From Mesorhizobium sp. WSM4904 (GTDB lineage Bacteria; Pseudomonadota; Alphaproteobacteria; Rhizobiales; Rhizobiaceae): a stretch of DNA of 64,000 nt. Where the stretch lies: positions 5,527,001 through 5,591,000 of the forward strand of contig NZ_CP121354.1 in the NCBI RefSeq assembly GCF_029674545.1, written 5' to 3'. Of this stretch, positions 43,834 to 52,171 are shown one piece after another. Every line of letters begins with the position of its first letter. Position 1 is the first letter of the stretch. The translations under genes were made by a program, and so were the position numbers. The notes below the pieces were generated by a model. It worked only from the letters and a program-made list of their open reading frames with translations, was not told the DNA's origin and did no database searches.

Positions 43834-44628
43834 TCAGTTGGTCAGGCCGATCTCGCGCATCTTGGCGTAGACCGCTTCGTCCGGCTCGCCTGTCTCCGGC
43901 AGGCCGAACAGCGCCTGGAACTCCTTGATCGCCGCCTTGGTGCGGGCGCCGACGACGCCATCAAGCTGCATATCGTCATTGCCGAAGGCCTTCAGGCCAG
44001 CCTGGATCTTGACGATGCGGGCATCGGGCGTCTGCGTTGCACCATTGGCCGGGGCGGAGACCGGAATTGCCATCGCCGCCGGTTTGGCGGCCTGCGCGGC
44101 TGCGCTGTCTGCCGGCCGCGGCGCCGGGTGCGGAATGGCCGCGGTCGTCTGCCTGGCGCCGAGCTGATCGAGCAGCGCGCCGTCGACCTCGCCGGAGGCC
44201 GGCAAGCCGACCTTTAGCTGGTAGGCCTGGATGGCTTTCCGCGTCGCAGGACCCGTGAGGCCGTCGACCGTGCCGTCATAGAAATTGAGATCCTTCAATA
44301 TGCCCTGCACCTGCTGGACCACCGGGTCGGGCTTGGGAGCCGGCTGCGCCGGCGCCTGCCTCACGATGTTGATGGTGGTCTCCGGCTCGTCGGAGACGGC
44401 GTGCGGAAAATTCTCGATGCTCCTAGTGGCGAAGAAGGCGCCGGTATGCGGAAAAGGCTGATACCAGAGCGCGTTGGCCGAAACGTAGAAGAGCGTCACC
44501 AGGAAGGCGGTCGAGCCACCGACCAGAACCGGATTGCGCGAGATCATCTGGCCAACTGCCACAGCGCCCTCGGCAAGGGCGCCGCGCTCGGGTTCGACCA
44601 CCTTAGGCCGTCTTGCGGAGCGAGCCAT
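43834..44628 (-). CDS. Membrane-anchored peptidoglycan-binding protein
   Basis: A 264-residue protein with one membrane helix (VLVGGSTAFLVTLFYVSANA) near residue 45 and a periplasmic part carrying two PG-binding-1 domains (VQQVQGILKDLNFYDGTVDG; IVKIQAGLKAFGNDDMQLDG), each with the typical TxxAIxxFQ helix (ATRKAIQAYQ, KAAIKEFQALFG). The linker is Pro/Ala-rich. The start (ATG 44628, GGGGACAG upstream) overlaps the end of the upstream kinase gene by 26 bp, so they are likely coupled. It probably binds the cell wall. Confidence 0.9.
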   Translation of the reverse strand: MARSARRPKVVEPERGALAEGAVAVGQMISRNPVLVGGSTAFLVTLFYVSANALWYQPFPHTGAFFATRSIENFPHAVSDEPETTINIVRQAPAQPAPKPDPVVQQVQGILKDLNFYDGTVDGLTGPATRKAIQAYQLKVGLPASGEVDGALLDQLGARQTTAAIPHPAPRPADSAAAQAAKPAAMAIPVSAPANGATQTPDARIVKIQAGLKAFGNDDMQLDGVVGARTKAAIKEFQALFGLPETGEPDEAVYAKMREIGLTN

Positions 44629-46408
44629 TGCTGTCCCCATTTGCATCCCCCTTCGGCTTTGCAACCGGCACCGGAAGCACGCCGACCGGTGCGCCCGAAC
44701 GCCGCTTCGGTCCGTTCACCGGCAGGCTGATCGTCACCGTCGTACCCTCGCCCGGGGCGCTCTCGATCGACATCGTGCCATCGTGCAGCGCCACAAGGCC
44801 CTTGACCAGCGACAGGCCGAGCCCGGTTCCCTCGAAACGGCGCGTATAGTCGTTCTGGATCTGCATGAACGGCTTGCCGAGATTGGCCATATCCTCCTCG
44901 GCGATGCCGATGCCGGTATCGCTCACCCAGAAATGCAGCCGCGAGCCGACGCGCTTGGCGCCGATCACCACACTGCCGCCGTCGGGCGTGAACTTCACCG
45001 CGTTCGAAACGAGATTGATCAGGATCTGCTGCACGGCGCGGCGGTCGGCGTTGATCTCGCCGGCGTCCGGCGCGATCTGCGCGCCGAGCGCAATGCTCTT
45101 GGCTTCCGCCAACGGCCGCATCATCGAGCGGCACATGTCGACGGCCTCGACGAAGCGGAACGGCTCAAGCTCGGTGGCATAGGCGCCGGCCTCGATGCGC
45201 GAAACATCGAGGATCGAGGTGACGACGGACAGAAGATGCTGGCCGGACTCCCTGACTAGACCGACATACTCCTTCTGGCGCGGATCGCGGAAGGCGCCGA
45301 ACATCTCGTGCAGCAGCATATCGGAGAAGCCGATGATGGCGTTGAGCGGTGTCCGCAACTCGTGGCTGACTACCGCCAGGAAACGGCCCTTGGCCACTTC
45401 GGCAGCGGCCGTGGCATCCCTCGCCGAGGCAAGCTCTTCGCGTAGCGCCGCGACGTCGTCGTTCTCACGAAGCACGAGGGTGAAGACGTCCTGCTCGAGC
45501 TCGCCGCGCATCAATTCCAGGCGGAACGGGCGGAAATTGTCGGCCGAGCCGCCGCCGTCGCGCGGCAGCCGGATGCGCAGGTCGAGCCGGCGCTTCGGGG
45601 CGCCCTCACGCATGTCCGCGAGTGCGGTGAGATAGGCGACGCGGTCGGAAAGATGGACGCGCTCGAACAGGCCCGTGCCGAGCAGGAGCTCCGGCGCCAG
45701 CTTCAGGATGGAACGCGCCTTGACCGAGGCGTCGAGCACTTCGCCCTGGCGGCCGACGCGCAGCACCACGGCGTCGATGATGTCCTCGAGACGGTCGGCC
45801 GCGGACTCTGCCTGGCGCGCGCTGACCGGGTTGGCCAAGACGGCCGCGCGCGGCAACAACGTCAGCGCCCAGGCAAGCGGCAGCAGCCAGTGCCAGGCGG
45901 CGATGCCGGTCGCGCCGAGGGGCAGGAACTGGCTCGCGAAAGGCTGCAGCAGAAGGGCGGCGAGTGCCGCCAGCGCGCCCGAAAGTGCTGCGCGGCGCGA
46001 TCCTGTGATCCACCAGGCCTCGACCGGCAAAGCGACGGCAAGCAGCGCAACCGGCGAGGCCAGACCGCCCGCCGCGGCTATTGCGCCCGCGAGGGCGAGG
46101 CCGCCCGTCGCGATCGCCGCGCGGCCGGCGAGCGCCATGTGGCCGGTGGCGGCAACCAGAAGCGCTGCGAACCAGCACAGGCCGAAGGCGGCGAAGATCG
46201 CGGCCACGGTCACGGCCGCGCCGAGGCTGGAGGTGACCAGCGTCACCGCAGCGCCCGCGGCGAGGAAGGGAGCGGCGAGCATGACGCCGATGAAGCGGCG
46301 CTGACGCAGGCGCTCGGCCTCGCCCGTGACTGTCGGGTGAACCATGCGTTCGCAGCCGGCGGCAACCGCGCCCGGCAGATGAACGTATCTGGCCGTAATC
46401 GAACTCAA
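44603..46408 (-). CDS. Polytopic sensor histidine kinase, DivJ/PleC-like
   Basis: A 601-residue kinase. The N-terminal ~200 residues are largely hydrophobic (about six helices, e.g. LAAPFLAAGAAVTLVTSSLG, ATGGLALAGAIAAAGGLASP). A PAS-like region (~210-325) follows, then HisKA with His349 in VVSHELRTPLNAIIGFSDML. The ATPase domain has QILINLVSNAVKFTPDGGS, SDTGIGIAEED and GTGLGLSLVKGLV. The HisKA sequence is of the DivJ/PleC type, and the six-helix N-terminus is DivJ-like; naming it divJ would need a search. It overlaps a peptidoglycan-binding protein gene, linking it to cell-wall or polarity functions by inference. Confidence 0.88.
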   Translation of the reverse strand: MSSITARYVHLPGAVAAGCERMVHPTVTGEAERLRQRRFIGVMLAAPFLAAGAAVTLVTSSLGAAVTVAAIFAAFGLCWFAALLVAATGHMALAGRAAIATGGLALAGAIAAAGGLASPVALLAVALPVEAWWITGSRRAALSGALAALAALLLQPFASQFLPLGATGIAAWHWLLPLAWALTLLPRAAVLANPVSARQAESAADRLEDIIDAVVLRVGRQGEVLDASVKARSILKLAPELLLGTGLFERVHLSDRVAYLTALADMREGAPKRRLDLRIRLPRDGGGSADNFRPFRLELMRGELEQDVFTLVLRENDDVAALREELASARDATAAAEVAKGRFLAVVSHELRTPLNAIIGFSDMLLHEMFGAFRDPRQKEYVGLVRESGQHLLSVVTSILDVSRIEAGAYATELEPFRFVEAVDMCRSMMRPLAEAKSIALGAQIAPDAGEINADRRAVQQILINLVSNAVKFTPDGGSVVIGAKRVGSRLHFWVSDTGIGIAEEDMANLGKPFMQIQNDYTRRFEGTGLGLSLVKGLVALHDGTMSIESAPGEGTTVTISLPVNGPKRRSGAPVGVLPVPVAKPKGDANGDSNGSLRKTA

Positions 46409-46876
46409 CGCACTCGTACCCGGTCGTGAAACTGCCCTGCTTTGCAGGCGACTCTTAATTGGCTTGAAACTCGCACCCAGCGTTTAAGGAATGGATAAGG
46501 CAGACAAGGCGAGCGCCCCGCCCACGGCAAATATTGGGATGCCAGCACCGCAAAGCCCGTCGATCTGCCGCCATGGTAAATGGAGCGTTAGCCGCGACCA
46601 GCGCGCCACGACTGCCGAAAAGCTCGCGCCGGCGGCAGTCAAATCAAAAATTTTTCTTTGAAAACAGATATATAAATGGTTATCGCAAACTTAATGCAAT
46701 CGATGAGATTTGAGTGAAACCAAACTCGAAAACCATTCCTTTCGAATTTATCTAAAATTTGAAGAAAATTCGCGGCTTCGGCGCAAGCCGCCTTTTGCGC
46801 GGCTGTGCCACTATCTCGCCCATAAAAGAGGTCATGCCGATGGATGCGTGATCCGGTCACGGACGAGAGGATTGAG
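46409..46876. other. Intergenic region with an AT-rich island, no CDS seen
   Basis: About 470 bp between the divergent kinase and DUF5330 genes. The part from ~46640 to 46770 is strikingly AT-rich for this genome (AAATTTTTCTTTGAAAACAG, TATATAAATGG, TTTATCTAAAATTTGAAG). It probably holds promoters for one or both genes, and AT-rich DNA of this kind is a preferred target of MucR-type proteins. I could not place clear -35/-10 boxes. One GANTC site (GACTC) is seen near 46450. Confidence 0.6.
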
Positions 46877-47260
46877 ATGGGCTTTCTGATCAGGATGGCT
46901 TTCTGGTTTTCGCTGGTGCTTCTGGCGCTGCCGCTCAGCGTCGGCCCCGACGCGGATGGCCGCGAGGCGGTCGGACCGATCCAGGCGCTGTTTGCGGCGC
47001 GCGAGGCGGTCGGCGACATTGCCGGCATCTGCGAGCGCAAGCCGGACGTCTGCGAGACCGGCAAATCGGCCATGCACACCATTACCGTCCGCGCCCAGGA
47101 AACCGCCAAGATCGCCGCGGCCATGCTTGACGACCAGCAGTCGGAAAAGGCGGCGGCGTCCGAGACGAAGGTGGCGCAAACGTCCTCCGAGATCACCGGC
47201 AGCGTCGCCGAGGGCATCGTGCTACCCGCCAAGGTCAACATCCCGGTGATGAAGAACTGA
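46877..47260 (+). CDS. DUF5330 family protein
   Basis: A 127-residue exported protein. The ATG at 46877 follows GAGAGGATTGAG. It starts with an uncleaved or signal helix (MGFLIRMAFWFSLVLLALPL), then AVGPIQALFAAREAVGDIAG, CERKPDVCETGKSAMHTITV with two cysteines, and a helical tail. This matches the DUF5330 rhizobial family from memory. Function unknown; location probably periplasmic or membrane-anchored. Confidence 0.85.
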   Translation: MGFLIRMAFWFSLVLLALPLSVGPDADGREAVGPIQALFAAREAVGDIAGICERKPDVCETGKSAMHTITVRAQETAKIAAAMLDDQQSEKAAASETKVAQTSSEITGSVAEGIVLPAKVNIPVMKN

Positions 47261-47298
47261 GATTCCCTTTCAGCCCTTCGCTCGGCTTCTTTAGTTTC

Positions 47299-47348
47299 GG
47301 CGCAATTCCGGACGGAAAACCGTTCACCCCTTTTCCTGGAATTGCTCT
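47299..47348. repeat. Composite palindromic repeat, AATTCC type, copy 1
   Basis: Outer arms CAATTCC (47303-47309) and GGAATTG (47338-47344); inner arms GGAAAA and TTTTCC around CCGTTCACCCC. A very similar copy is at 54500-54549. Located between DUF5330 and sufE, both on the plus strand. Confidence 0.8.
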
Positions 47349-47436
47349 AACGCCGCGGGCCCCGTCCGACCTCTCGACGCCCGCGGCGTCTTTCTTTTTC
47401 CGTGACGTGGCGGCGCCGGGTCACTATATCCGGGTG

Positions 47437-47865
47437 ATGACGACCTCGATCGAAACAATCCGCGACGACTTCTCCCTGCTCGACGAGTGGGAGGACCGCT
47501 ACCGCTATGTAATCGAGCTCGGCGAGGGGCTGCCGCCGTTTCCCGAGGCCGAACGCACCGCGGCCAACAAGGTGCCGGGCTGCGTCAGCCAGGTTTGGCT
47601 GACGACCGAGCAGGGTCCGGGCATCGATCCGGTGATCAGCTTCCAAGGGGATTCGGACGCCCACATCGTGCGCGGCCTCGTCGCCATCATGCTGGCGCTG
47701 TTTTCGGGCCGGCCGGCCAGCGAAATCCAGAACACCGACGCGGAAGTGACGCTCAAGGAGCTCGGCCTCGACGAGCATCTGTCGCCGCAGCGCGCCAACG
47801 GCCTTCGTTCGATGGTCAAGCGTATCAAGCGCGACGCCGAAGCCGCCTTGAAGCAGATCGCCTGA
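47437..47865 (+). CDS. sufE: Cysteine desulfuration protein SufE
   Basis: A 142-residue cytoplasmic sulfur-transfer protein that takes sulfane sulfur from SufS for Fe-S cluster assembly. It has TIRDDFSLLDEWEDRYRYVI at the start, the active Cys49 in KVPGCVSQVWL, and DAHIVRGLVAIMLALFSGRP. Length is standard. ATG 47437 is preferred over an in-frame start 30 bp upstream. No other suf gene is near. Confidence 0.95.
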   Translation: MTTSIETIRDDFSLLDEWEDRYRYVIELGEGLPPFPEAERTAANKVPGCVSQVWLTTEQGPGIDPVISFQGDSDAHIVRGLVAIMLALFSGRPASEIQNTDAEVTLKELGLDEHLSPQRANGLRSMVKRIKRDAEAALKQIA

Positions 47866-47890
47866 GCACGGCTCCCCTGCCCTTCCACAA

Positions 47891-47921
47891 AAAACAAGAC
47901 GGCGCCCCGAAGGACGCCGTC
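47891..47921 (-). terminator. Rho-independent terminator on the minus strand
   Basis: On the minus strand GACGGCGTCC, tetraloop TTCG, GGGCGCCGTC (10-bp stem, one G-T pair) is followed by TTGTTTTTT. The plus strand has no T-run after the stem. It is the likely end of the mucR transcript, about 130 bp past its stop codon, beyond the composite repeat. Confidence 0.8.
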
Positions 47922-47943
47922 GAGCTGCCGAATAAGAGCTGCG

Positions 47944-48046
47944 CTAAAGCGCGTCGCGATCTTTCAGATTCGCTCGTGCGCTTTAGGTTTTTGATTTTTA
48001 CGCATGTCTTTGTCCCGAAACCGGTTCCCACTTTCGGGAGACATGC
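47944..48046. repeat. Two-part composite palindromic repeat downstream of mucR
   Basis: First part: CTAAAGCGC (47944-47952) and GCGCTTTAG (47978-47986) with a 25-bp centre. Second part: GCATGTCT (48002-48009) and AGACATGC (48039-48046) around CCCGAAA/TTTCGGG, differing from the 57-bp array at 38.1 kb by few bases (GGTTCCC for GGCTCCC). The parts are joined by a T-rich spacer. Confidence 0.85.
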
Positions 48047-48051
48047 TTTAG

Positions 48052-48477
48052 TCAGCGGCCCTTGCGCTTGCGGCCAAGGCCCATCTTCTTGGCGAGCTGC
48101 GAACGGGCAGCGGCGTAGTTGGGCGCGACCATCGGATAGTTGGCGTCCAGACCCCACTTCTCGCGGTATTCTTCCGGGGTGAGGTTGTAGTGGGTCATCA
48201 GGTGGCGCTTCAGCGACTTGAACTTCTTGCCGTCTTCGAGACAGACGATGTAGTCGTCATGCACGGAGCGCTTCGGGTTGACGGCCGGCTTCTGCTTCTC
48301 GGCCGACGGCTGCTCCGCCGTGCCACCGACGCGGCCGAGCGCGGCATGGACGTCGGCGATCAGGTTCGGCAGTTCGCCGACCGGCACCGGGTTGTTGCTG
48401 ACATAGGCCGCGACGACATCGGCGGTCAGCTCGATTAGCGCGTCACTATTGCTTGAAGGTGTTTCGACGATATCCAT
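48052..48477 (-). CDS. mucR: MucR/Ros-family transcriptional regulator
   Basis: A 141-residue DNA-binding protein. The N-terminal part ([33 protein letters not shown]) is the oligomerisation region. The C-terminal zinc-finger-like domain is [20 protein letters not shown] followed by [20 protein letters not shown]. The classic Ros finger starts C-x2-C; here the second Cys is Asp (CLED), with the two His kept. I recall M. loti homologues with altered zinc ligands that still bind DNA. MucR proteins control exopolysaccharide, motility and cell-cycle genes and often their own promoter. ATG 48475-48477 gives the family length. Confidence 0.94.
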   Translation of the reverse strand: MDIVETPSSNSDALIELTADVVAAYVSNNPVPVGELPNLIADVHAALGRVGGTAEQPSAEKQKPAVNPKRSVHDDYIVCLEDGKKFKSLKRHLMTHYNLTPEEYREKWGLDANYPMVAPNYAAARSQLAKKMGLGRKRKGR

Positions 48478-48891
48478 TGTGCTCAGGCCCCAACGAGAGT
48501 TTGTTTCTAGACTGTGCCCTTTTTTGAGATCGGGCATCGCGCGAATTTCATGCAGGCAAGCCCCTGCGATTCGCGTCGCGTCATCTTAATGACGCTGTGC
48601 TGCAAGTAAGTCAATTCGCCTATTGAATTATATTGAGCGATATTCATCAAATATTGCCGATTCAGCTTCAAAAATTCGTGCGCGGTGTAACTTAGCGAGA
48701 TTTTTCTGGCCGGACCAGCGCGACCTCACGTGGCGTTAGGCCTGCTTTTACACCTTAGGCGAGCCTATAAATGGTTCTTGATGCTTGACTAATGCTTGAC
48801 CGCCTATGGCGGCCAGCACGAAGAATCCCGCGGATCGCAGGTCGCGGATATTCTTCGCGCGTGAAAGCAACCAGCTGGCCGCGACGAGCTC
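48478..48891. other. Intergenic region upstream of mucR
   Basis: About 410 bp, no CDS seen. The part next to mucR (48600-48700) is AT-rich (TATTGAATTATATTGAGCG, GATATTCATCAAATATTG) and likely the mucR promoter, possibly autoregulated. Further on are two ATGCTTGAC repeats 11 bp apart (48781 and 48792), a small hairpin CCGCC-TAT-GGCGG, and a longer imperfect hairpin (48820-48856, GAAGAAT...ATTCTTC) that may end the SH3-protein transcript. Confidence 0.6.
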
Positions 48892-49260
48892 TCAATAGGG
48901 CGCGATGTACTTGCCATAGACCCAGCCGGTGACGAAATGACCGTTCTGCGCCGGGTCGTGCCAGACCTCGCACCAGCGATAGCGGATCGCCTGCCGCTGC
49001 TTCCATTGCGGCTGACCGGCAATGTCGAGCAAGTCTACCCCGCCCGTGCAGCGGCCGGTCATCTGCAAGACGGTGCCGTTCGGATAGGCCGCCTGCTTTT
49101 GCGACGTGTTTGACGGATATTTGCGCGCGTTGAGCGTGTCGCCGAACGGCACGCCCGCCACTTGCCAGGCGGCGAACACGGTTGCATGAGACTGGCCGGA
49201 AAAGGCCCAGACTGCCGACACGACAGCAAGGGCCGCCGCGGCGCGAACATAGGATTTCAT
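48892..49260 (-). CDS. Secreted SH3-like domain protein
   Basis: A 122-residue exported protein. ATG 49258-49260 opens a signal peptide (VRAAAALAVVSAVWAFSGQS, cleavage near HATVFA). The mature part GDTLNARKYPSNTSQKQAAY, NGTVLQMTGRC and RYRWCEVWHDPAQNGHFVTG, WVYGKYIAPY is a bacterial SH3 (SH3_3) domain with a probable disulfide. Such domains often bind cell-wall peptides. The gene lies on the strand opposite to the divergent oligopeptidase gene. Confidence 0.85.
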   Translation of the reverse strand: MKSYVRAAAALAVVSAVWAFSGQSHATVFAAWQVAGVPFGDTLNARKYPSNTSQKQAAYPNGTVLQMTGRCTGGVDLLDIAGQPQWKQRQAIRYRWCEVWHDPAQNGHFVTGWVYGKYIAPY

Positions 49261-49365
49261 CTTTTCCCCCTTCGACTTATCTTGTGCAGACCACCCTGAG
49301 CCCTGCCCCTTGAACCACTGCTGAGCGGCGTGTTCATTCGCCATTCAAGCAAATTGCGAGACGTG

Positions 49366-51477
49366 ATGACCAGACCTTCCAGCTTCTTGGCCGCCTTCCC
49401 GACCGCCAACCCGCCGCAGCCCGAGAAACACCCTGTCTTCGATGTGCATCACGGCATCACCCGCACCGACGACTATGCCTGGATGCGGGCCGACAACTGG
49501 CAGGCGATGTTCAGGGACCCATCGCTCCTCGACGACGCGATCCGCTCCCATCTCGAGGCCGAGAATGCCTACCAGGCGACGCTGATGGCCGACACGGCCG
49601 AGCTGCGGAGCAAGCTGTTCGCCGAGATGAAGGGGCGCATCAAGGAAGACGATTCCACCGTGCCGATGAAGGACGGCCCCTATGCCTATGGCTCGTCCTT
49701 CCGGCTGGGTGGCGAGCAGCCGCGCTACTTCCGCACGCCGCGCGAAGGCGGCGCCGACGAGATCCTGCTCGACGGCGACGCGGAAGCCGAAGGCAAGCCC
49801 TATTTCCGTCTCGGCGGCGTCGACCATTCGGCCGACCATCGCAAGCTGCTCTGGGCCTTCGACGACAAGGGCTCGGAATTCTTCACGCTGCGCGTGCGCG
49901 ACATCGCCAGCGGCAAGGAACTGGCCGACCATATCCCCGATACGGGTGGCGGCGGCGTGTGGAACGCCGGCGACGACGGCTTCTTCTACACGCGCCTCGA
50001 CGACAACCACCGCCCGTCAAAAGTGTTCTTCCATGCACTTGGCGACAAGCCGGAAAACGACCGGCTGATCTACGAGGAAACCGATCCGGGCTTCTTCATG
50101 GATGTCAGCGGCACGCGTTCCAATGAATGGATCATGATCGGTATCAACGACCATGAGACTTCAGAATACCGGCTGCTCGGCGCCAGCGAGCCGTTCGCCG
50201 AGCCGACGCTGGTGGCGGCGCGCCAGACCGGACTGCAATATGATCTGGAGGAAGGCGGCGACGTCTTCTTCATCCTCACCAATGCGGACGGCGCCAAGGA
50301 CTTCAAGATCATGACCGCGCCGGTGGAAAATCCGGTGCGTGCCAACTGGCAGGAGCTGGTGGCGCACGAGCCGGGCCGGCTGATCCTGTCGGTGCTCGGC
50401 TTCAAGCGCCACATGGTCAGGCTGGAGCGCAAGGACGGCCTGCCGCGCATCGTCGTGCGCGACCGGCTAAGCGGTGAGGAGCATTTCATTTCCTTCGACG
50501 AGGAGGCCTTCTCGCTCGGGCTCTCCGGCTCCTACGAATACGACACCGAGGTGATGCGCTTCACCTATTCGTCGATGACGACGCCGGCACAGGTGTTCGA
50601 CTACAACATGCGCACCCGCGAGCGCGTGCTCTTGAAGACGCAGGAAGTGCCTTCAGGCCATGATCCGGAGCGCTATGTCACGCGCCGGCTGATGGCCCCC
50701 GCCGCCGACGGCGAATTGGTGCCGATCTCGCTCCTGCACCACCGCGACACGCCGCTCGACGGGTCGGCGCCCTGCCTGCTTTACGGCTACGGCTCCTACG
50801 GCATCACGGTGCCGGCGGCGTTCAACACCAACTGGTTCTCGCTCGTCGATCGTGGCTTCGTCTTCGCCATCGCGCATGTGCGCGGCGGCAAGGACAAGGG
50901 CTATGGCTGGTACGACGATGGCAAGCGCGCGCACAAGATGAACACGTTCACGGATTTCATCGCCTGCGCGCGCCATCTGGTGGCCGAACGCTACACAAGG
51001 CACGACCGTATCGTCGCCCAAGGCGGCTCAGCCGGCGGCATGCTGATGGGGGCGATCGCCAACATGGCGCCGGAAAGCTTTGGCGGCATCGTCGCCGAGG
51101 TGCCGTTCGTCGACGTGCTCACCACCATGCTCGACGCCAGCCTGCCGCTGACGCCGCCGGAATGGCCGGAATGGGGCAACCCGATCGCGTCGGCCGACGA
51201 CTACCGCACGATCGCGGCCTATTCGCCCTACGACAATGTCGCGGCGCTCGACTATCCGCCCATCCTGGCGCTGGCGGGACTCACCGACCCGCGCGTCACC
51301 TATTGGGAGCCGGCCAAATGGGTGGCGCGGCTGCGCGAGCGCAAGGCGGGCGACAACCCCGTGCTGTTCAAGATCAACATGGAGTCCGGCCATGCCGGCG
51401 CCTCCGGCCGGTTCTCTCGGCTGGAGGAGATCGCGTATATCTACGCCTATGCCTTGAAAGTGACAGGCAGGGTCTGA
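49366..51477 (+). CDS. ptrB: Oligopeptidase B (S9A prolyl oligopeptidase family)
   Basis: A 703-residue cytoplasmic serine peptidase cutting after Arg/Lys in short peptides. The N-terminal beta-propeller carries HPVFDVHHGITRTDDYAWMR. The catalytic domain has Ser555 in AQGGSAGGMLMGA, Asp641 in GLTDPRVTYWEP and His676 in ESGHAGASGRF, in the correct order. ATG 49366 is preferred; an in-frame start 36 bp upstream exists. It stands between the divergent SH3 gene and the SET-domain gene. Confidence 0.94.
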   Translation: MTRPSSFLAAFPTANPPQPEKHPVFDVHHGITRTDDYAWMRADNWQAMFRDPSLLDDAIRSHLEAENAYQATLMADTAELRSKLFAEMKGRIKEDDSTVPMKDGPYAYGSSFRLGGEQPRYFRTPREGGADEILLDGDAEAEGKPYFRLGGVDHSADHRKLLWAFDDKGSEFFTLRVRDIASGKELADHIPDTGGGGVWNAGDDGFFYTRLDDNHRPSKVFFHALGDKPENDRLIYEETDPGFFMDVSGTRSNEWIMIGINDHETSEYRLLGASEPFAEPTLVAARQTGLQYDLEEGGDVFFILTNADGAKDFKIMTAPVENPVRANWQELVAHEPGRLILSVLGFKRHMVRLERKDGLPRIVVRDRLSGEEHFISFDEEAFSLGLSGSYEYDTEVMRFTYSSMTTPAQVFDYNMRTRERVLLKTQEVPSGHDPERYVTRRLMAPAADGELVPISLLHHRDTPLDGSAPCLLYGYGSYGITVPAAFNTNWFSLVDRGFVFAIAHVRGGKDKGYGWYDDGKRAHKMNTFTDFIACARHLVAERYTRHDRIVAQGGSAGGMLMGAIANMAPESFGGIVAEVPFVDVLTTMLDASLPLTPPEWPEWGNPIASADDYRTIAAYSPYDNVAALDYPPILALAGLTDPRVTYWEPAKWVARLRERKAGDNPVLFKINMESGHAGASGRFSRLEEIAYIYAYALKVTGRV

Positions 51478-51576
51478 TTTTTGCTCGCAATTGCGACGGC
51501 CACGCGCTACGCAATTCGCCGTCCTTCAGGCGCGGCCTTCCGGGTCGCGGGGGTTGTCCATTCGCCAGGGTTCGCC

Positions 51577-51966
51577 ATGCTGCTCGTCGACGTCTATCTC
51601 GACAAATCGCCTATCCAGGGCATCGGTGTCTTCGCCAAGCATCACATTCCGCGCGGCACGCTGATCTGGAAGCTCGATCCAAGGTTCGACCGATGTATTC
51701 CCGTCGACACCTATGAGAGCGAAAGCGGCCCGGTGAAGTCCTATCTCGACCGCTATTCCTATCCCGACCGGCGCGATCCCAACTACATCGTCTTCGAGGC
51801 GGACGACGCGCGCTACATGAACCACGCGGACGAGCCGAACTGCGACGTCTCCTCACCCGAGGAAACCTATGCGCTGCGCGACATCGCGGCCGGCGAGGAA
51901 CTGACCTGCGACTACAACCACTTTTTCGAAAACGGTTTCGACTTCCTCGGCGACCGCCACGCGTAG
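51577..51966 (+). CDS. SET-domain protein
   Basis: A 129-residue protein made almost only of a SET domain. It has KSPIQGIGVFAKHHIPRGTL near the start, YMNHADEPNCDVSS (the NHxxxPN cofactor motif) and ALRDIAAGEELTCDYNHFF at the end (ExLxxDY). All key SET motifs are present, so lysine methyltransferase activity is plausible; the substrate in bacteria is unknown. ATG 51577 follows CCAGGG. It starts 100 bp after the oligopeptidase gene. Confidence 0.88.
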   Translation: MLLVDVYLDKSPIQGIGVFAKHHIPRGTLIWKLDPRFDRCIPVDTYESESGPVKSYLDRYSYPDRRDPNYIVFEADDARYMNHADEPNCDVSSPEETYALRDIAAGEELTCDYNHFFENGFDFLGDRHA

Positions 51967-52171
51967 TCCTCGCGCGAGTCCACTGTCAGGATTGACAAGC
52001 ACGGCAGCTTCGGCGCAATTTTTGGGACGGTGGATACGACCTGCTGCTTGCGCCCCTTCCAGGGGTACGGTGAACGTATCGAGCCATTTCAGGCTCCCTT
52101 TGCCCGAACGAACGGGTCAGCAACGCAAGCTCCTGACACGCCTTCCGTTCGTTTATGCAAAGGACCATCTC

